From contig QJNS01000314.1 of assembly GCA_004154925.1 (NCBI GenBank), positions 16,774-80,773 on the forward strand: 64,000 bases of DNA, in the 5' to 3' direction. A model generated the notes under the pieces. The model made no database searches. It had not been told where the DNA came from and was given only the letters and a program-made list of their open reading frames with translations. A program made the translations under genes and the position numbers. Positions 23,226 through 34,769 of the stretch are shown piece by piece (position 1 is the stretch's first letter; every line of letters begins with the position of its first letter). This DNA is from Monosporascus cannonballus (lineage: Eukaryota > Ascomycota > Sordariomycetes > Xylariales).

Positions 23226-24566
23226 ATTGACAGTGGCTTAAGGCAAATGACGATCTATTGTCACAGCTCCGTACGATATTGCATGGGTCGGCCGTTCGCC
23301 TAGAAGGGATTATGTAAAATGTCTCGCAGTCATCGGTCTTGAAATGACTAACCTAACCCAACAGACCTGGAAGCTCTTGAAAGCCTTTGAAGCCCGGGAA
23401 ATCCTAGAAGTTTAGCTAACACGACTGACCACTCACCGCATTCGAGCTTGGCACGGACGCAGGTTTGCAATGCACATCCCAGTATGGGGGGAAATGATGG
23501 TGTTGAAGTAAGTAGAACATGTAATTCTCTGGTGGCTTGATTGAACCGTAGGGAGCAAATCTGCCTGGCTGCGAGTGACACGAACCTTGGGCCTGAGAGG
23601 CAATGAGGAAAGCTCGAACTCAGCAGAGAGTTTGTGTGGAATACCCTAATATATCGCCCCGGAGCCGCAGCACCGATGCGGCGAGGAGTCATGATGTTCA
23701 ATGTTGAGGTTTAGATAACTTTCCTGCATGGTGTCATATATTTCTTGATGTATTGTCAAACCCCTCCCCCTTTTCCCCTCGGCCTGCTGCCGCGACATAT
23801 TCCCTCCTCCATTCTGATTTACATTTGTTGTTTCCTTTCTTTCTTCGTTCCACCAATCCTTCTAGAACTCATAGTAAGACTTATATTGCATGAATTTGGA
23901 TTAAAGCTTGCCTGTTTGAACTTAACATAAGGAAACAGTCTTGTATTGTGCAAGTGAATGTAATATATAGTTGCAGTAGCAGGCTTCGGACGAAATAGCT
24001 GAGCCAACCTTAACAGTATCCCGAAGCTAAAATATGAATTGAATGGTACCCGAATAATGACTATAGTCAATCGAATATCCGGCTGATCAAGCCAGTTACT
24101 ATCCAGATTTCCCATGTTTTACACGCGCACTTTTAAACATGCTAAGTGTATAGACCGGACCACCTACCGCTACATCTACTTGGTTATTATATCCAGTATG
24201 TAATTAAGCAGGTGGTTGGTATAAAACAATCATCGACTTTCAAGGCCAAGGGCACCTATGGGATTGGTTTTCCATTGCCAGCCTTGCCTGCGTTTGCCAG
24301 GGATGTTCTCCATTCTGGCAGGCAAGACAATGGGCTTGTTGAGATGGCCAACGATTTTCGGGGGAAAATGCATCAGGGTCATCTGAACTTCAGGCTCCTA
24401 GTCGTTGGGTCTTAAGAGACACCACACTGACCTCCAAATTCCTGGCACGCCGATGCCAACAAAAAAAAAAGTACAAACTCACGTCAGAGGACCTGCCATC
24501 GGGTGGAACAAGATGTAGTGACCAATCCAAGGGTCCTTTAATGATTGACGCTTCAGACCGAGTTAA
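23226..24566. other. Intergenic to the left of the hAT element
   Basis: No gene recognised; frames around 23348-24415 overlap on both strands with no motif. Confidence 0.5.
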
Positions 24567-24574
24567 TCCGCAGC

Positions 24575-24594
24575 CAGAGTTGAAAGCAATACAA
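24575..24594 (+). repeat. Left terminal inverted repeat of the hAT element
   Basis: Matches the reverse complement of 27694-27713 at 17 of 20 positions. Confidence 0.9.
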
Positions 24595-25812
24595 CTTGAT
24601 CCACCGCGTGGCCACGCAGTTGCGCAACCTTGGCGCGCAATCCATCCACCCGGCTTAGCCGATTATGGACATCCATCCATTTGAAGATCTCGAGATGGAC
24701 ATAATGTCCATAATAAGTGGTTCTTGTGGCGGTGTAGGTCCCATTGTTAATGAAGCCTAACGGTATATGTGGTGATATTAACAGGTGGCTGTCCGCAACG
24801 CCATAAAGGGGATCCCACCTACCCGGAACGCCCGACATCTCAACATATTACTTCCCCATAACTTTAGACACATTTATTTCCTGATGATGGTAATGGTATA
24901 TTTAAATTCCTTGAATTTTTGCGGTTATTTTGATATTGGGCTTGGCTTAAGAAAATAACTATATCGTTAAATGTGGGTTATATATTAACAAATATGTTAT
25001 TTTTATTCGGTTTTCAAATGCAAAATACGTTAACTTTACGACAACTTAGCTTCTTTAATTTAATATAATAATTATGATAATAGAAATGATATTATCATAA
25101 AACCCTTAATTAAGATAATTTAATTATAAAGTCCTTTTTTTTTGCGATTTTATTTGGCTATAATTTTAAAGGTATAATTAAATTCGGAAAAGTTAAAGCA
25201 TGGAGCTGTTAATAAGGCTATTTAGCAAGGAAACAGGATTGTTGTACGTAATATTAAGGACCCATACATTTTAGGTACGTTTTCGATATATTTTTAATCT
25301 TCCGAAATAACGTACGGTTTTTCGTAAAAACAACTTACTAATATTTCGATACTTATGCAATTATTTTCCGTTTTTCGCCCCGTTCCTATTAACCTGGTAA
25401 TACTTACATTATTTTGCTAATTATTTATTAAGAAATTAATATATTTATTATTTCATTATAAAAAGGTACGGAAACGCCCTAAATTAAAAATGTACGCGTT
25501 TTGCATAAAGCTTTGCTAATACGCGTTTTAAAGCAATTATTTGATTAACTTATTTAACGCGCCATATAATAATATACCTACTTACGTACTTTCTTACGCT
25601 TAATATAGCTTTAATTTCCGATTCCGAAAGTTCCTTTTAAGCCCTAGGCGGTAAAGCTTTTTCGCCAATCTCTGTTACTTCGACCCCTTTAGCGATATTT
25701 ACGCCTACCCCCGTTCCAATTAATTAATAATTCGAGTAACGCCTTTAGGTTACGTTTCCCGGCTTCACGATATCCAAACGCAAGAAGGATATTACAGCAT
25801 GGACGTAGGAGT

Positions 25813-27408
25813 TTGGCTACGATATACAAAATGGCGATAAACGGTTTTGGGTTTCCCAAAATCACCGCAGCCCATATAGGCCTTAATATCGCAGCTAAAG
25901 TACTTGATATAATTAACACCTTCCAGATCAGGAACAAGATCGGTTATTTTACTTTGGATAACGCGAAGAATAACGATATAGCCATGGAAGTTATTGGCGC
26001 TAAGTTGGGGTTCGAGGGAGCCAGCCGTCCGGGTAAATGCCTAGGCCATATACTTAACTTTTCCGCTAAAGCCTTTTTGTTTGGCCACGATATAAAAGTT
26101 TTTAAGGCTTTAATATATGGCGAAAAAGCTTTTACGGAAGCTGAATACGAGCTTTGGCGCAAAAAAAGGCCTATCGGGAAGCTTTATAATATGGTTGTTA
26201 TTATTTACCGTTCTGATAAGCTTATATATATATTCCGTTCCATCCAGAAAGATCATAGCTTTATATCCGACAACTTACGTATTAAGGCTAAAAAGCCCTT
26301 AGATATAAAGTTCGACAATAATATACGATGGTTTTTACAGTATTATATGATTTACCGCGCCTAAATTTTTCGTTCCTTTTTAAATAAACTAATTATTTAA
26401 TATCGCTACGAATAGAAAATAGAAAATACCGGCCGGCAAGGCGATATACGGCGCGGCGCAAAAAAACCTTTCGTAATCCAACAGGAAAATTAATTAATTA
26501 ATTACGATTAGCACGTCCTTGACGTCACGGCGAAGATCTTAAGGTATTACGAAAACTGCATTAAGATCCTTAAAAAAGATGGGATTTAGCGCAAACGCAA
26601 AAAGGGGTAAATCGGCTTATACGGCAACATATGGGATATGATCCCAATTTTCGAATTTCTTCTTAAACGCCTTGAAAAATATAAAGATTGCGAAAATGAG
26701 CTTCTTAACGGACAATACCTGGGCGTAAATATCAACTTAGTCTGGAAGAAGCTGGACGAATATTATACCAAAATGGAAAAAACCCTTATATACGTTACGG
26801 CCCTTACTTTACATCCTGCATATAAGTAGCTATGGTTCGAGAAAAGCTGGAACGATTATCCCGAATAAGTTTAACGCGCGAAGCAACAGGTCAGTAATAT
26901 ATGGTATACGGATTATCGCAACACGGATGTGGCGCGGCAATTAACAGTTGGGCCACCGCCCAAGCGTACGAAACGTTTTTATAATACCCTACAACAACAC
27001 CTCGAACTATCACGATATGGGATCACGCTTTCTGCCTTAGACCTGACTAATAACGGAACGCAACCGTTTGGAGATAACTTCGACGAATACGCTATGTAAT
27101 GCGAAGATTTTGAGCCCGGGGATCGCGAAATGCAAAACCTCTTAAACTATTAGCGCCGTAAAAAAGCCCGATATCCACGTTTTTCGCAAATGGCGTTCGA
27201 CTTCCTTACGATATAACCCATGTCAGCAAAATGTAAGCGCTTATTTTCAGTAGCAGGTCGAATGGCTTCGCCTTTACGCAATCGTTTAAACGCTATGATG
27301 ATCGAGGTTTGCCAGGTGTTACGCTCGTGGCATAAGGCAGGGCTGTTAAAGGCCTTTGATTCCATATTCACTTCGCCGGAGGAGATACGCCATTTATCAG
27401 AATTTTAA
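25813..27408 (+). pseudogene. hAT transposase, inactivated
   Basis: The first long frame (25813-26364) contains IGYFTLDNAKNND and KCLGHILNFSAKAFLFG, the conserved region around the second catalytic Asp and the CxxH-type motif of hAT transposases. A middle piece (26638-26829) reads LDEYYTKMEKTLIYVTALTL with a following HPAYK. The C-terminal dimerisation region is at 27220-27408 (MSAKCKRLFSVAGRMASPLRNRL). Several stops and frame changes separate the pieces, so no full-length enzyme can be made. Domain order fits one ancestral transposase read in the plus direction. Confidence 0.88.
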
Positions 27409-27693
27409 CATATAAACGACGAAGCTATTCAGGAATGGGCAACAAGGTGGCTTAACGAGGTTACTGACGAAAAGGGCTGGGACCTAGAGGATGATAAAAA
27501 AAAAGCCGAGTTGCCTTAGGGGTAGCTAGTCAATATAACCTTAATACCAAAAGCTAAGCCCGTGATACCCCCTGACGTCCATTATATCCACTGCGTGGCC
27601 ATCCATTTGGGAAAATCCCTATATCCATCCACTGAAATGATATGGCGGTGGATATGTTGCAATCCATTCCACTGGGGTGCTGCGTGGAGTGGA

Positions 27694-27713
27694 TTGCGTT
27701 GCTTTCAACCCTG
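27694..27713 (-). repeat. Right terminal inverted repeat of the hAT element
   Basis: Ends in CCCTG followed directly by the TCCGCAGC duplication. Confidence 0.9.
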
Positions 27714-27833
27714 TCCGCAGCGTATCGAGACACAAGGTTGCCGTCACTGCCGCCGGTGACGGACTGAGAAAATAGCTGAGTATGGGTCAGGTCGTGACCG
27801 CGATCCTTTGCAGAGACGATCTCTCTGTTTGTA

Positions 27834-27876
27834 AGTCAAACACCCGGTCAACGCACCACCCCCTCAACGCCCCACC
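27834..27876 (+). repeat. Left 43-bp terminal inverted repeat, Fot1/pogo element
   Basis: Perfect reverse complement of 29722-29764. Confidence 0.93.
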
Positions 27877-27998
27877 GAATTTTCGAGACACCCAACGCAC
27901 TGACCCTAACTTCAACTATATATATCTTCATCAAATAACGTCTCATTGGAAAAAGAATGATACCTTCTTAATCTCCAGAATCAGGCGATTCTAACGAT

Positions 27999-29507
27999 AT
28001 GGGACTTACTGCTCAATTGCGTGCTGCGAAGGCGATTGACGAGGTCGCAAATAGGAGGTCCATCCGAGCGGCCTCCAAGCTACACCAGGTCGAACGCACT
28101 TATCTTCGTCGCAGAATCGACGGCATACGGACCCGGGAAGAGCGTGACGAGGACCGTCAAAAGGTACCCAAGGTCCTGGAAGACCATTTAGCTAAATGGG
28201 TCGTAATCCAGGGCCAGCTTGGATACGCTCCTCCCCATTCCCGATTCCGTACGTACGCGCAACGCCTCCTTATCAACTCCGGCAGCCGCGAACAGCTAGG
28301 AAAAAAATAAGTAACGCGATTTCTTTAACGCCATCATGAAATTAAAACTCTTAAGGGTCGGGCCATTAATTATCGACGCTTGAACGGGGCTACCGAAGCC
28401 GCATGTACCGTGTTATTCGACCGCCTAGCCCTACCGGAAATACGGAAAATATATTCCCGGAATAAATATAACGCGGACGAATTCGGAATAATGGAAAACA
28501 TGGGAAAGAACTTTTTCGTACTTAATAAAACCTTTAAAAGATTTATTTTCTTAAAGGATGCCTTTAAACGTACCTAGATATCCGTTATAACCTATATCAA
28601 CGTAAATGGGCGCGTTCTCCCTCCGTTAATTATATTCAGCGGCGTCAACGTATAATAATAATAGTTTCCCGATACGGAGGACCAACCATATAAAAACTAA
28701 TACTTCACAACATCTTCAAATAGCTGGACCAATACCGATATTAAGTTAAAGTAATTACGAAAGGTATTTATCCCTTATACCAAGCCTGCCAACCTACGGG
28801 AATAAAGGCTCTTTATCATCGACGACCATAACAGCCATACCACTAAAAAATTCATGTAAACCTGCTTAATTAACAAAATCTATATCGTTTTCTTGCCCTT
28901 ACATTTATCGTACGTATGGCAACCGCTTAATGTAAGTGTTTTTTCGGTCCTAAAGCGCAGGTTCCGTTATTAATTCCGGGAACGTTATTACGAAAAGGCT
29001 TCGGAGGTAACAGACAAAACGGATTTCCTATAGGCGCTCGCCAAGGCCTGGGAGGAGGTTATAAAGGTCTTACGATATATAATAAGTGGCTTTAAGACAA
29101 CAGGAATACGGCCTATTAATCGGGATAAAGCTTTAAAAAGCAAATATGTAAAGAAAAACGAAAATGCGGGAAATCGACCGGCTGCCGAATCGCTTATCAT
29201 TCCACAACAGCTCGATTTTCTTTCGCCATTTACTTCAATAGGCTTTAACACACCTAAATCTTCAAGGAATATAAGGATCCTTAAAAAAACCTTGATTAAG
29301 ATTAACCCAGCCTTCGGGAAAACTACCGTTCGGCTCCTCTTTCGCAAGGTTAGCAAAGCACTTGACGTATCTAATAACGAATTAACCGCCCTCGAAACTC
29401 ACAACAGCCAATTAACTTCAGCCCTTAAAAAAGCACGCCCAAAAAAGCTAAGGAAGGTAGAAGCTGACCCCAATAAAGAATTCGTACGGCTAACGTTAGG
29501 CAAGTAA
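27999..29507 (+). pseudogene. Fot1/pogo transposase, inactivated
   Basis: The N-terminal frame (27999-28310) reads IDEVANRRSIRAASKLHQVERTYL-like helix-turn-helix sequence in short blocks (RRSIRAASKLHQV; YLRRRIDGI). A second block (28380-28577) holds YNADEFGIMENMGKNFFVL, the usual surroundings of the first catalytic Asp of the DDE domain in pogo-like enzymes (normally N-x-DE-x-GIM). The C-terminal frame (29292-29507) has LFRKVSKALDVSNNEL and LRKVEADPNKEF, typical of Fot1-class tails. Stop codons between blocks rule out a full-length product. Confidence 0.88.
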
Positions 29508-29721
29508 AGGCCGAGCTAAAGGGCAACGCGCAAGGACCTTCCGCTGTCACTTTGCAAAACGAAGCCCAAGACGAAAAAAATAAAGAAAGCAAATATTATA
29601 CTGATAATCCTGATTATATAGTAATGCGATTTTGTTAAAACCCGATATGGGTTACTTAATTGGTTGTTAAGTTATTGATTTTTGAAGTATATAGATAGCT
29701 TGGCGATAGCCTCAAATTGGG

Positions 29722-29764
29722 GGTGGGGCGTTGAGGGGGTGGTGCGTTGACCGGGTGTTTGACT
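29722..29764 (-). repeat. Right 43-bp terminal inverted repeat, Fot1/pogo element
   Basis: Perfect reverse complement of 27834-27876, followed by TA. Confidence 0.93.
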
Positions 29765-29766
29765 TA

Positions 29767-30297
29767 TCTGGAGCTCAAAGAGATCCATTACACCTGAAGG
29801 AATAAAAACCCCGAGAAGATCCTGGATGGACATAGAAGGGCAATTTAAGAACCGAAAGAGTCGGACGGCAATTCAAGGTGATAGGAGGAATGATCATTCT
29901 GACTCTTCCTCTGTAACGATAGTTGCTGGGTAAGTAGGCAACTTTACATGCAGATATAGGGGGTATATGCAGGAGTTAAAGCAGGCATATAGCAGGGCCC
30001 ACTCCTGTATGGGCCCACACTATAACACTATCCTATCGATAAGCCCCTCATCGTGTACTGATAAGCTTTTGCCCCGCTAAAATTTCAGCTACCTTCAGCA
30101 GGAGGTACGTAGGTATTGCTTAAGCGACTCTTCAAGGAAACCTACCTGGCTCATCTACTTCCCATGCGAAACTCCATGACCTACTAGAAACTAGAATTCC
30201 CCTTGCCAATCCTAGCCCTCGCGAATCCGAGATCACTATCAGAGAGGGGAAGGAGGAAAAGGAGAATACGGAAAGAACATCAGACCAAGAGAAGAGC
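29767..30297. other. Upstream region of the Rpc37 gene
   Basis: No gene seen. The A/G-rich leader just before the ATG (30240-30297) is probably the 5' untranslated region. Confidence 0.5.
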
Positions 30298-31709
30298 ATG
30301 GAAGACGACGAGACGACAAAGCCATCCGCCGCGACCGAGGCAGTCGCGGCAGGCGCCGGCGCAGACCCGGACCCGGACCCCGACCCGATCGTCGCGAGCT
30401 ACGGCGTGTACGCGAACCCGTCGCTGCCGGCGTCGCGGCAGCTGCTGATCCTGCAGCACCCGAACAGGAAGCTCGCCTCGTCGTCCCTGTCCCCGGACCT
30501 GGCGGTGGCGGAGGTGCGGCTGAAGCCGCGCACGGGCATGGTGGAGGTGGACGTGCCGCTGTCGCACGCGCACGCCGACTACGACCGCGAGAAGGGCCTG
30601 AGGTGGGGCGGCGCGCTGCAGCGGTCGGCGGCGGCCAAGGGCGGCGGCAGCCACGGGCTCGCGGGCGGGTTCGGCGTCGGCGTCCCGCCCGCCCGCGGCA
30701 AGAACCCCGGCGGCAAGAGGGGGCTCAACGAGGAGGACCTCGACATGGACATGCTCGCCGACTGGAGCGAGGCCGTGCGCCAGGACAAGGTCCTGAGGAC
30801 CCAGACCCTCGGCGGGCAGTACCCGCTCGAGGCCGAGAGCAATTGTCGGTGGATGGTCGGCGTATTCCAGGGCGGTGAGTAACTGTTTACGCTACCTGAG
30901 CTTTCCCGTACCTGTGTCCGTGTCTGTATCCCGGCGTCCGGACTGACAGCGGGGGAGGGCCCGATCGATTCAATAGCTGCTTGAACTGACGTTCGTGACT
31001 CACAGACCAGCTCCACCTAACCCCCGCAACATCCCTCATCCACCTGCGACCGCAGCTCCACCACCTCGATGCGTACGCGGAACAGGACCGGCTGTCGCGA
31101 CTCCGCGAGACGGGCGCCCCCGCTGCGGCGTCGTCGTCGTCGTCGGGCGCGGCGGGCAAGGACGGCGCGGCGGCGGCCCCGGCGCGCGCCATCACGATGA
31201 CCATCAAGAGCGCGTCGACGAACGAGATCGCCCAGGAGACCATGGCGGACCGGCTGCGCGCCGTGCAGACGGAGCCCTGGAGCCGGCTCAAGTACGAGCA
31301 CGAGGAGAGCGACCGCGCCTGGGACATGTTCTCGAGCCACCTGCTGTACAAGGCCCCGCCCCCCGCCTCCGGGTCCGCGAAGGATGTCAAGGACAGCGGC
31401 ATTGACGTGAAGGGCAAGGGCAAGGAGAATGATGGCCCGGAAGACCAGCTGGAGAAGCACGCGCCGCGGCTGAGGGGCGGCTGGTCCGCCGACGAGTTCC
31501 TGCGCGCCGTTAGCGGGCGCCTGGAAGACGGCGACGGGAATCGGGGCGCCGACGAGGGCGTGCAGGCCAAGAAGGAAGACGGCGGCGCCGCGGCTGGCAC
31601 TTCTAGGGCGCCGGGGAAGGCCCCTGCTGCTCCCGCTACGGCAGCCAAGAGAACGGGAGGCAAGGGCAAGTCCGTCGCTTTCAAGAGCGCCGCTATGGAG
31701 ATTGATTAA
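30298..31709 (+). CDS. RPC37: DNA-directed RNA polymerase III subunit Rpc37/RPC5
   Basis: Rpc37 pairs with Rpc53 in a TFIIF-like heterodimer needed for Pol III termination and re-initiation in the nucleus. Two exons, 30298-30874 and 31006-31709, joined at GGC-G|gtgagt...cacag|AC, give 426 aa. The N-terminal conserved region reads DPIVASYGVYANPSL, LLILQHPNR, VAEVRLKPRTGMVEVDVPL and YPLEAESNCRWMVGVFQGDQLHLTP, the last crossing the intron: the usual order for RPC5-family proteins. A central block has LRPQLHHLDAY; the C-terminus is low-complexity and rich in Ala, Gly and Lys. It converges with PAT1, with 538 bp between stops. Start chosen at the first ATG after the A/G-rich leader. Confidence 0.88.
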
Positions 31710-32247
31710 AGGGACAGTCATTCTATAATCACTGGCCAGGGCGTAAGGTCAGACGGTGGCACTCGCATTGTTTCGGCGTTCTCACACTATAGGGGGTAGG
31801 GCGTACAGGGTAAAAAGGAAAGGAAAGCCAGTCAGGGTGCCGCTAGCTGCCGAGTGCAGGACAAATTAAATTCAGGGGGTGGCTTACGTCCACATTCTTC
31901 GTCACTATGTATACGGTCTATTGCTTTTCTGGAGAGTAGGCTAAACGACCCGAGATTCTTCGGCCTATTTGGCTTATAGATGTAGCTGTCAAGCATCGGT
32001 TCCGATTATGCCCTTCAACTCTCGCGAGTGGCTATATTGGACACGCCCATTATAAGAAGGACCGAGCGGATAGCCAGCAATAGCAAATTTGGCCCTCTCT
32101 CTTAATTCTTTTTAAGTGTCTCCCGAATGACGAACCCCTTCTTGGAGTTCCAACCACATTCCAATACTTCCGTCCCAGGGCTAATCAACCCCTGCCAATC
32201 CAAGCGCGGTCAGAGTGACGGACAAGGCTGTAGCTCAGCGCATCAGT
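31710..32247. other. Convergent intergenic region Rpc37/PAT1
   Basis: Shared 3' region of two converging genes; no other feature seen. Confidence 0.55.
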
Positions 32248-34769
32248 CTATTTCAACAATTCAACATCGAGGCCGATGGATCTCATAAAGAGATTGACGC
32301 TGTCCAGACGCTCTTTCGCCATATCAGCTGGCAGTGTCTTGGCGATGCCGACAGTATCCATGACACGATCCTTCACAGCGAGCACCAATCGCTGCTGTTC
32401 CTCCGGGCTTGCATGAATGCCAATGGCCGCAAGGAATTGCCATACATAGATGTCTTCTCCGGATGTTACGGTACCGGGGAAGATGCTAGGAAGTGAGGGT
32501 GCAAGGGCATTGAAGAAGTGGTTAAACGTGGCCGTCCTACATCATGATTAGCCAACGGAGTTCTGGGAACGGGGAATAAAACTCACCATTGCTGCCAGTT
32601 AGGGTCGTTGCTTGCCAGGGTCTGCTTGATGAGTTCAGCACGGCTGAGGACCATGGTGAACATGTGGGTTCCAACGCGGGTGCGGGCAACTTTGTCAACG
32701 TTTAGATTTTGGACCATGAGGCCGAGAACAGCCGTGACAATGGGAAGTTCGGAGTCGTTTAGCACTTGGAATAGGCTCGGGGTGACGGCCATGGTGAACA
32801 GCTCAATGCTTTCACGCATGGCGGCTCGGAGAGTGACGGGTTCACCTGGTTGCACCTGCGCGTCCCGGACGATGTCGAGCTGATCGAGATGGATGACAAT
32901 TAGAGTGAGGATGGTGGTGCGCTGCTCGTGGCTAAGGAAACGGAAGATGCGCGGGATTGCTTTCATGCCCTTCGGATAAGAGATAAAAGCGATGAACGGG
33001 TGTACGGCGGTAGCTCCAATCGGCTCATGGACCTTCAGGGCGTTCCACAGGCGTTCGTTTAGCACCTGCAACTCGGCCTGGCGCTCGATGAACTCTCCAC
33101 TCGGGTTGCCATTGGGCGGAGGCGGGGGAGGCATCGTGCGCGTGAGATCCTCCATCTTCATCAAAGCTGAGTAGACCTTCTCGATATCCTTCAGCGTCAC
33201 CTTCCTATCCAAGTCATTAGTCGCTACCTGAGGACGGTGAGCGCTATTTGGGCGATTGTTGTCGGTTCCACTCTCTGTGCGTTTAATATTCAATAGAGGC
33301 TTGGGTGTTTTCGTGTTACTGAACGAAATCTTGCCCAGACTACCCTCGATAACGAGCTGCTTGTTCTTGGGCTTGTTCTTCGCCGCCTCGACCGCACGCT
33401 GAACCTGCTGCTCCATTCGTTGCATGTGGTTCTCCGGTCCACGTCCGTGCCGCCGCATACCGGCTTGGCGACTTCCTGTCTGAAATAGGTAGGTTTGGGC
33501 AAAGTTATTCAAAGGCTGGTTCGGGTGAGGTCGCTGTTGAGCCCTGAGAGAGCTCAGAACCTGATAGTAGAAGTCCTCCGCGAGAGCAGCATCGGTATCG
33601 TGCTCATTCGGATCTCCAATAGCGGCCACAAGCTGCTGTAGTTGGATTCTTGTAATGAAGCTCTTGTCTTGCGGGGTCATCAATCCATTATCCTTGGATA
33701 GAACAAATATCTTGTGGTTACGCTTGGCGCGTCTGGCCTCGGCTTCAAGATATGCTGCCTTGTCTTCCTCTGACAGCTGGGGCAGTTGAGGTGATTGATT
33801 TAGCATCTGACCCTGTCGGGGGAACGAATCTTGTGATCGATGGACCTGGTGAGCCTGTACCCCGACTCTAGCAGCATCTCCAGACATGCGATTGGGGTTC
33901 TGTAAGATCTGAGTTGGACCGACCACCGGAGGAGCTTGCTGTTGTTGAGTCGCAGGACCGGCAGGCGGCGCGTCTCGCGAGGGACGTCGGAGGATGGTGA
34001 CAGGATATCCGTGTGGACCGCCTTGGGCAAGTCTATGGCCGTCATTGCCCTGGAATCCCGCGGACTGCCGGTAATCCTGTTGTTGCTGTCGGTAATCCAT
34101 GCCCTCTGGACGCGGATGCTGGACAGGCTGCTGAAGGGGCACGGGTTCGGGCATGCTGAAGCTCGGCTGTTGTTGAGGTTGAGCTGGTGCTGCCGGCTTA
34201 GGCCGAGCTCGCATAGCAGCCTCGACCTCCTCCAAACTCATCATCTTCCGTCCCGTAGTCGTAGGCGCCGGAGGCTGCTGTTGTGAAGCCGCGGCCGGGG
34301 TTGACGATTTCTTTGGCGCGACACCCCATATTGAAGCGTCGACTTGAAGATCAGAAACCGGCTCGGGTTCTTTGTACTTCTCGTATCCAGATCGCACAGG
34401 CTTCGGCGCCTGCTGATAAGAGTAGCCCGTGTTGTAGTTCTGCGAAGGCGCTGCGGCAGTCGGCTTGGGTGCGGGCTGTTGGCGATTAAAGCGAAGATGT
34501 TCCTCCTCAATGGCTCCAGCAACTTTAGCTGTCTGGCCGAAGAAGTCGAAATCCTTTCCAACAGGGTCCTTAGAAGGCCCGTCGTCTCCTCCGAATGTGT
34601 CGTCATTGAAAGCATCGTCCGTCTCGTCCAACTGATCGCCCAGACCGTCATACGTATCATCGAAATCCAGGGCGTCCATATCATTATCATGTTCAGCAAG
34701 TGCCGCGAAAGGATCGTGCAACTGGCCGAAGCCAGGGGCGGCCGTATTATGAGGAAAAGACATTGGCAC
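32248..34769 (-). CDS. PAT1: Pat1, mRNA decapping activator and P-body scaffold
   Basis: Pat1 links the Lsm1-7 ring, Dhh1 and Dcp2 and promotes decapping of deadenylated mRNA in cytoplasmic P-bodies. Two exons: 34769-32587 and 32536-32248, joined across a 50-bp intron (GTGAGT...TGTAG) to give 823 aa. Without the splice the protein would stop just after NWQQW and miss about 95 C-terminal residues, which include YVWQFLAAIGIHASPEEQQ. The N-terminus is acidic (DPFAALAEHDNDMDALDFDD); the middle is Gln/Pro-rich and disordered (about 150-340); LYxxVLxxLR-like and KMEDL blocks precede the helical-repeat C-terminal domain (about 530-823). A second in-frame ATG two codons later is an equally good start. 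Confidence 0.9.
32537..32586 (-). other. Intron near the 3' end of PAT1
   Basis: 50 bp, GTGAGT donor and ATGTAG acceptor; phase-2 join forms the Trp codon of QQW-TATFNHFF. Confidence 0.8.

Larger units (their letters stand above)
24567..27721 (+). mobile_element. hAT-superfamily DNA transposon (element 24575-27713 plus 8-bp duplications)
   Basis: The ends read CAGAGTTGAAAGCAATACAA (left, 24575) and, from the right inward, CAGGGTTGAAAGCAACGCAA (27713): 17 of 20 identical, all differences transitions. Both are flanked by the same 8-bp duplication TCCGCAGC (24567-24574 and 27714-27721), the hAT signature. Element length is 3139 bp. A subterminal motif CCAC(C/T)GCGTGGCCA occurs near both ends (about 24601 and 27590). 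The interior carries hAT transposase remnants on the plus strand. AT-rich flanks inside the element (24840-25700) suggest RIP. Confidence 0.95.
27832..29766 (+). mobile_element. Fot1/pogo-type DNA transposon (element 27834-29764 plus TA duplications)
   Basis: Both ends start AGTCAAACACCCGGTCAACG and are perfect inverted repeats over 43 bases, flanked by TA at 27832-27833 and 29765-29766. Length is 1931 bp, close to Fot1-class elements. The plus strand holds transposase remnants. It lies only 110 bp from the hAT element's right duplication. The perfect ends with a badly decayed coding region suggest a fairly young insertion inactivated quickly, as by RIP. Confidence 0.95.

Noticed and set aside
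15177..31709. A biosynthetic gene cluster around the LPMO, paraoxonase-like and Rpc37 genes
   Set aside because: No polyketide synthase, peptide synthetase, terpene cyclase, P450 or cluster regulator is present.
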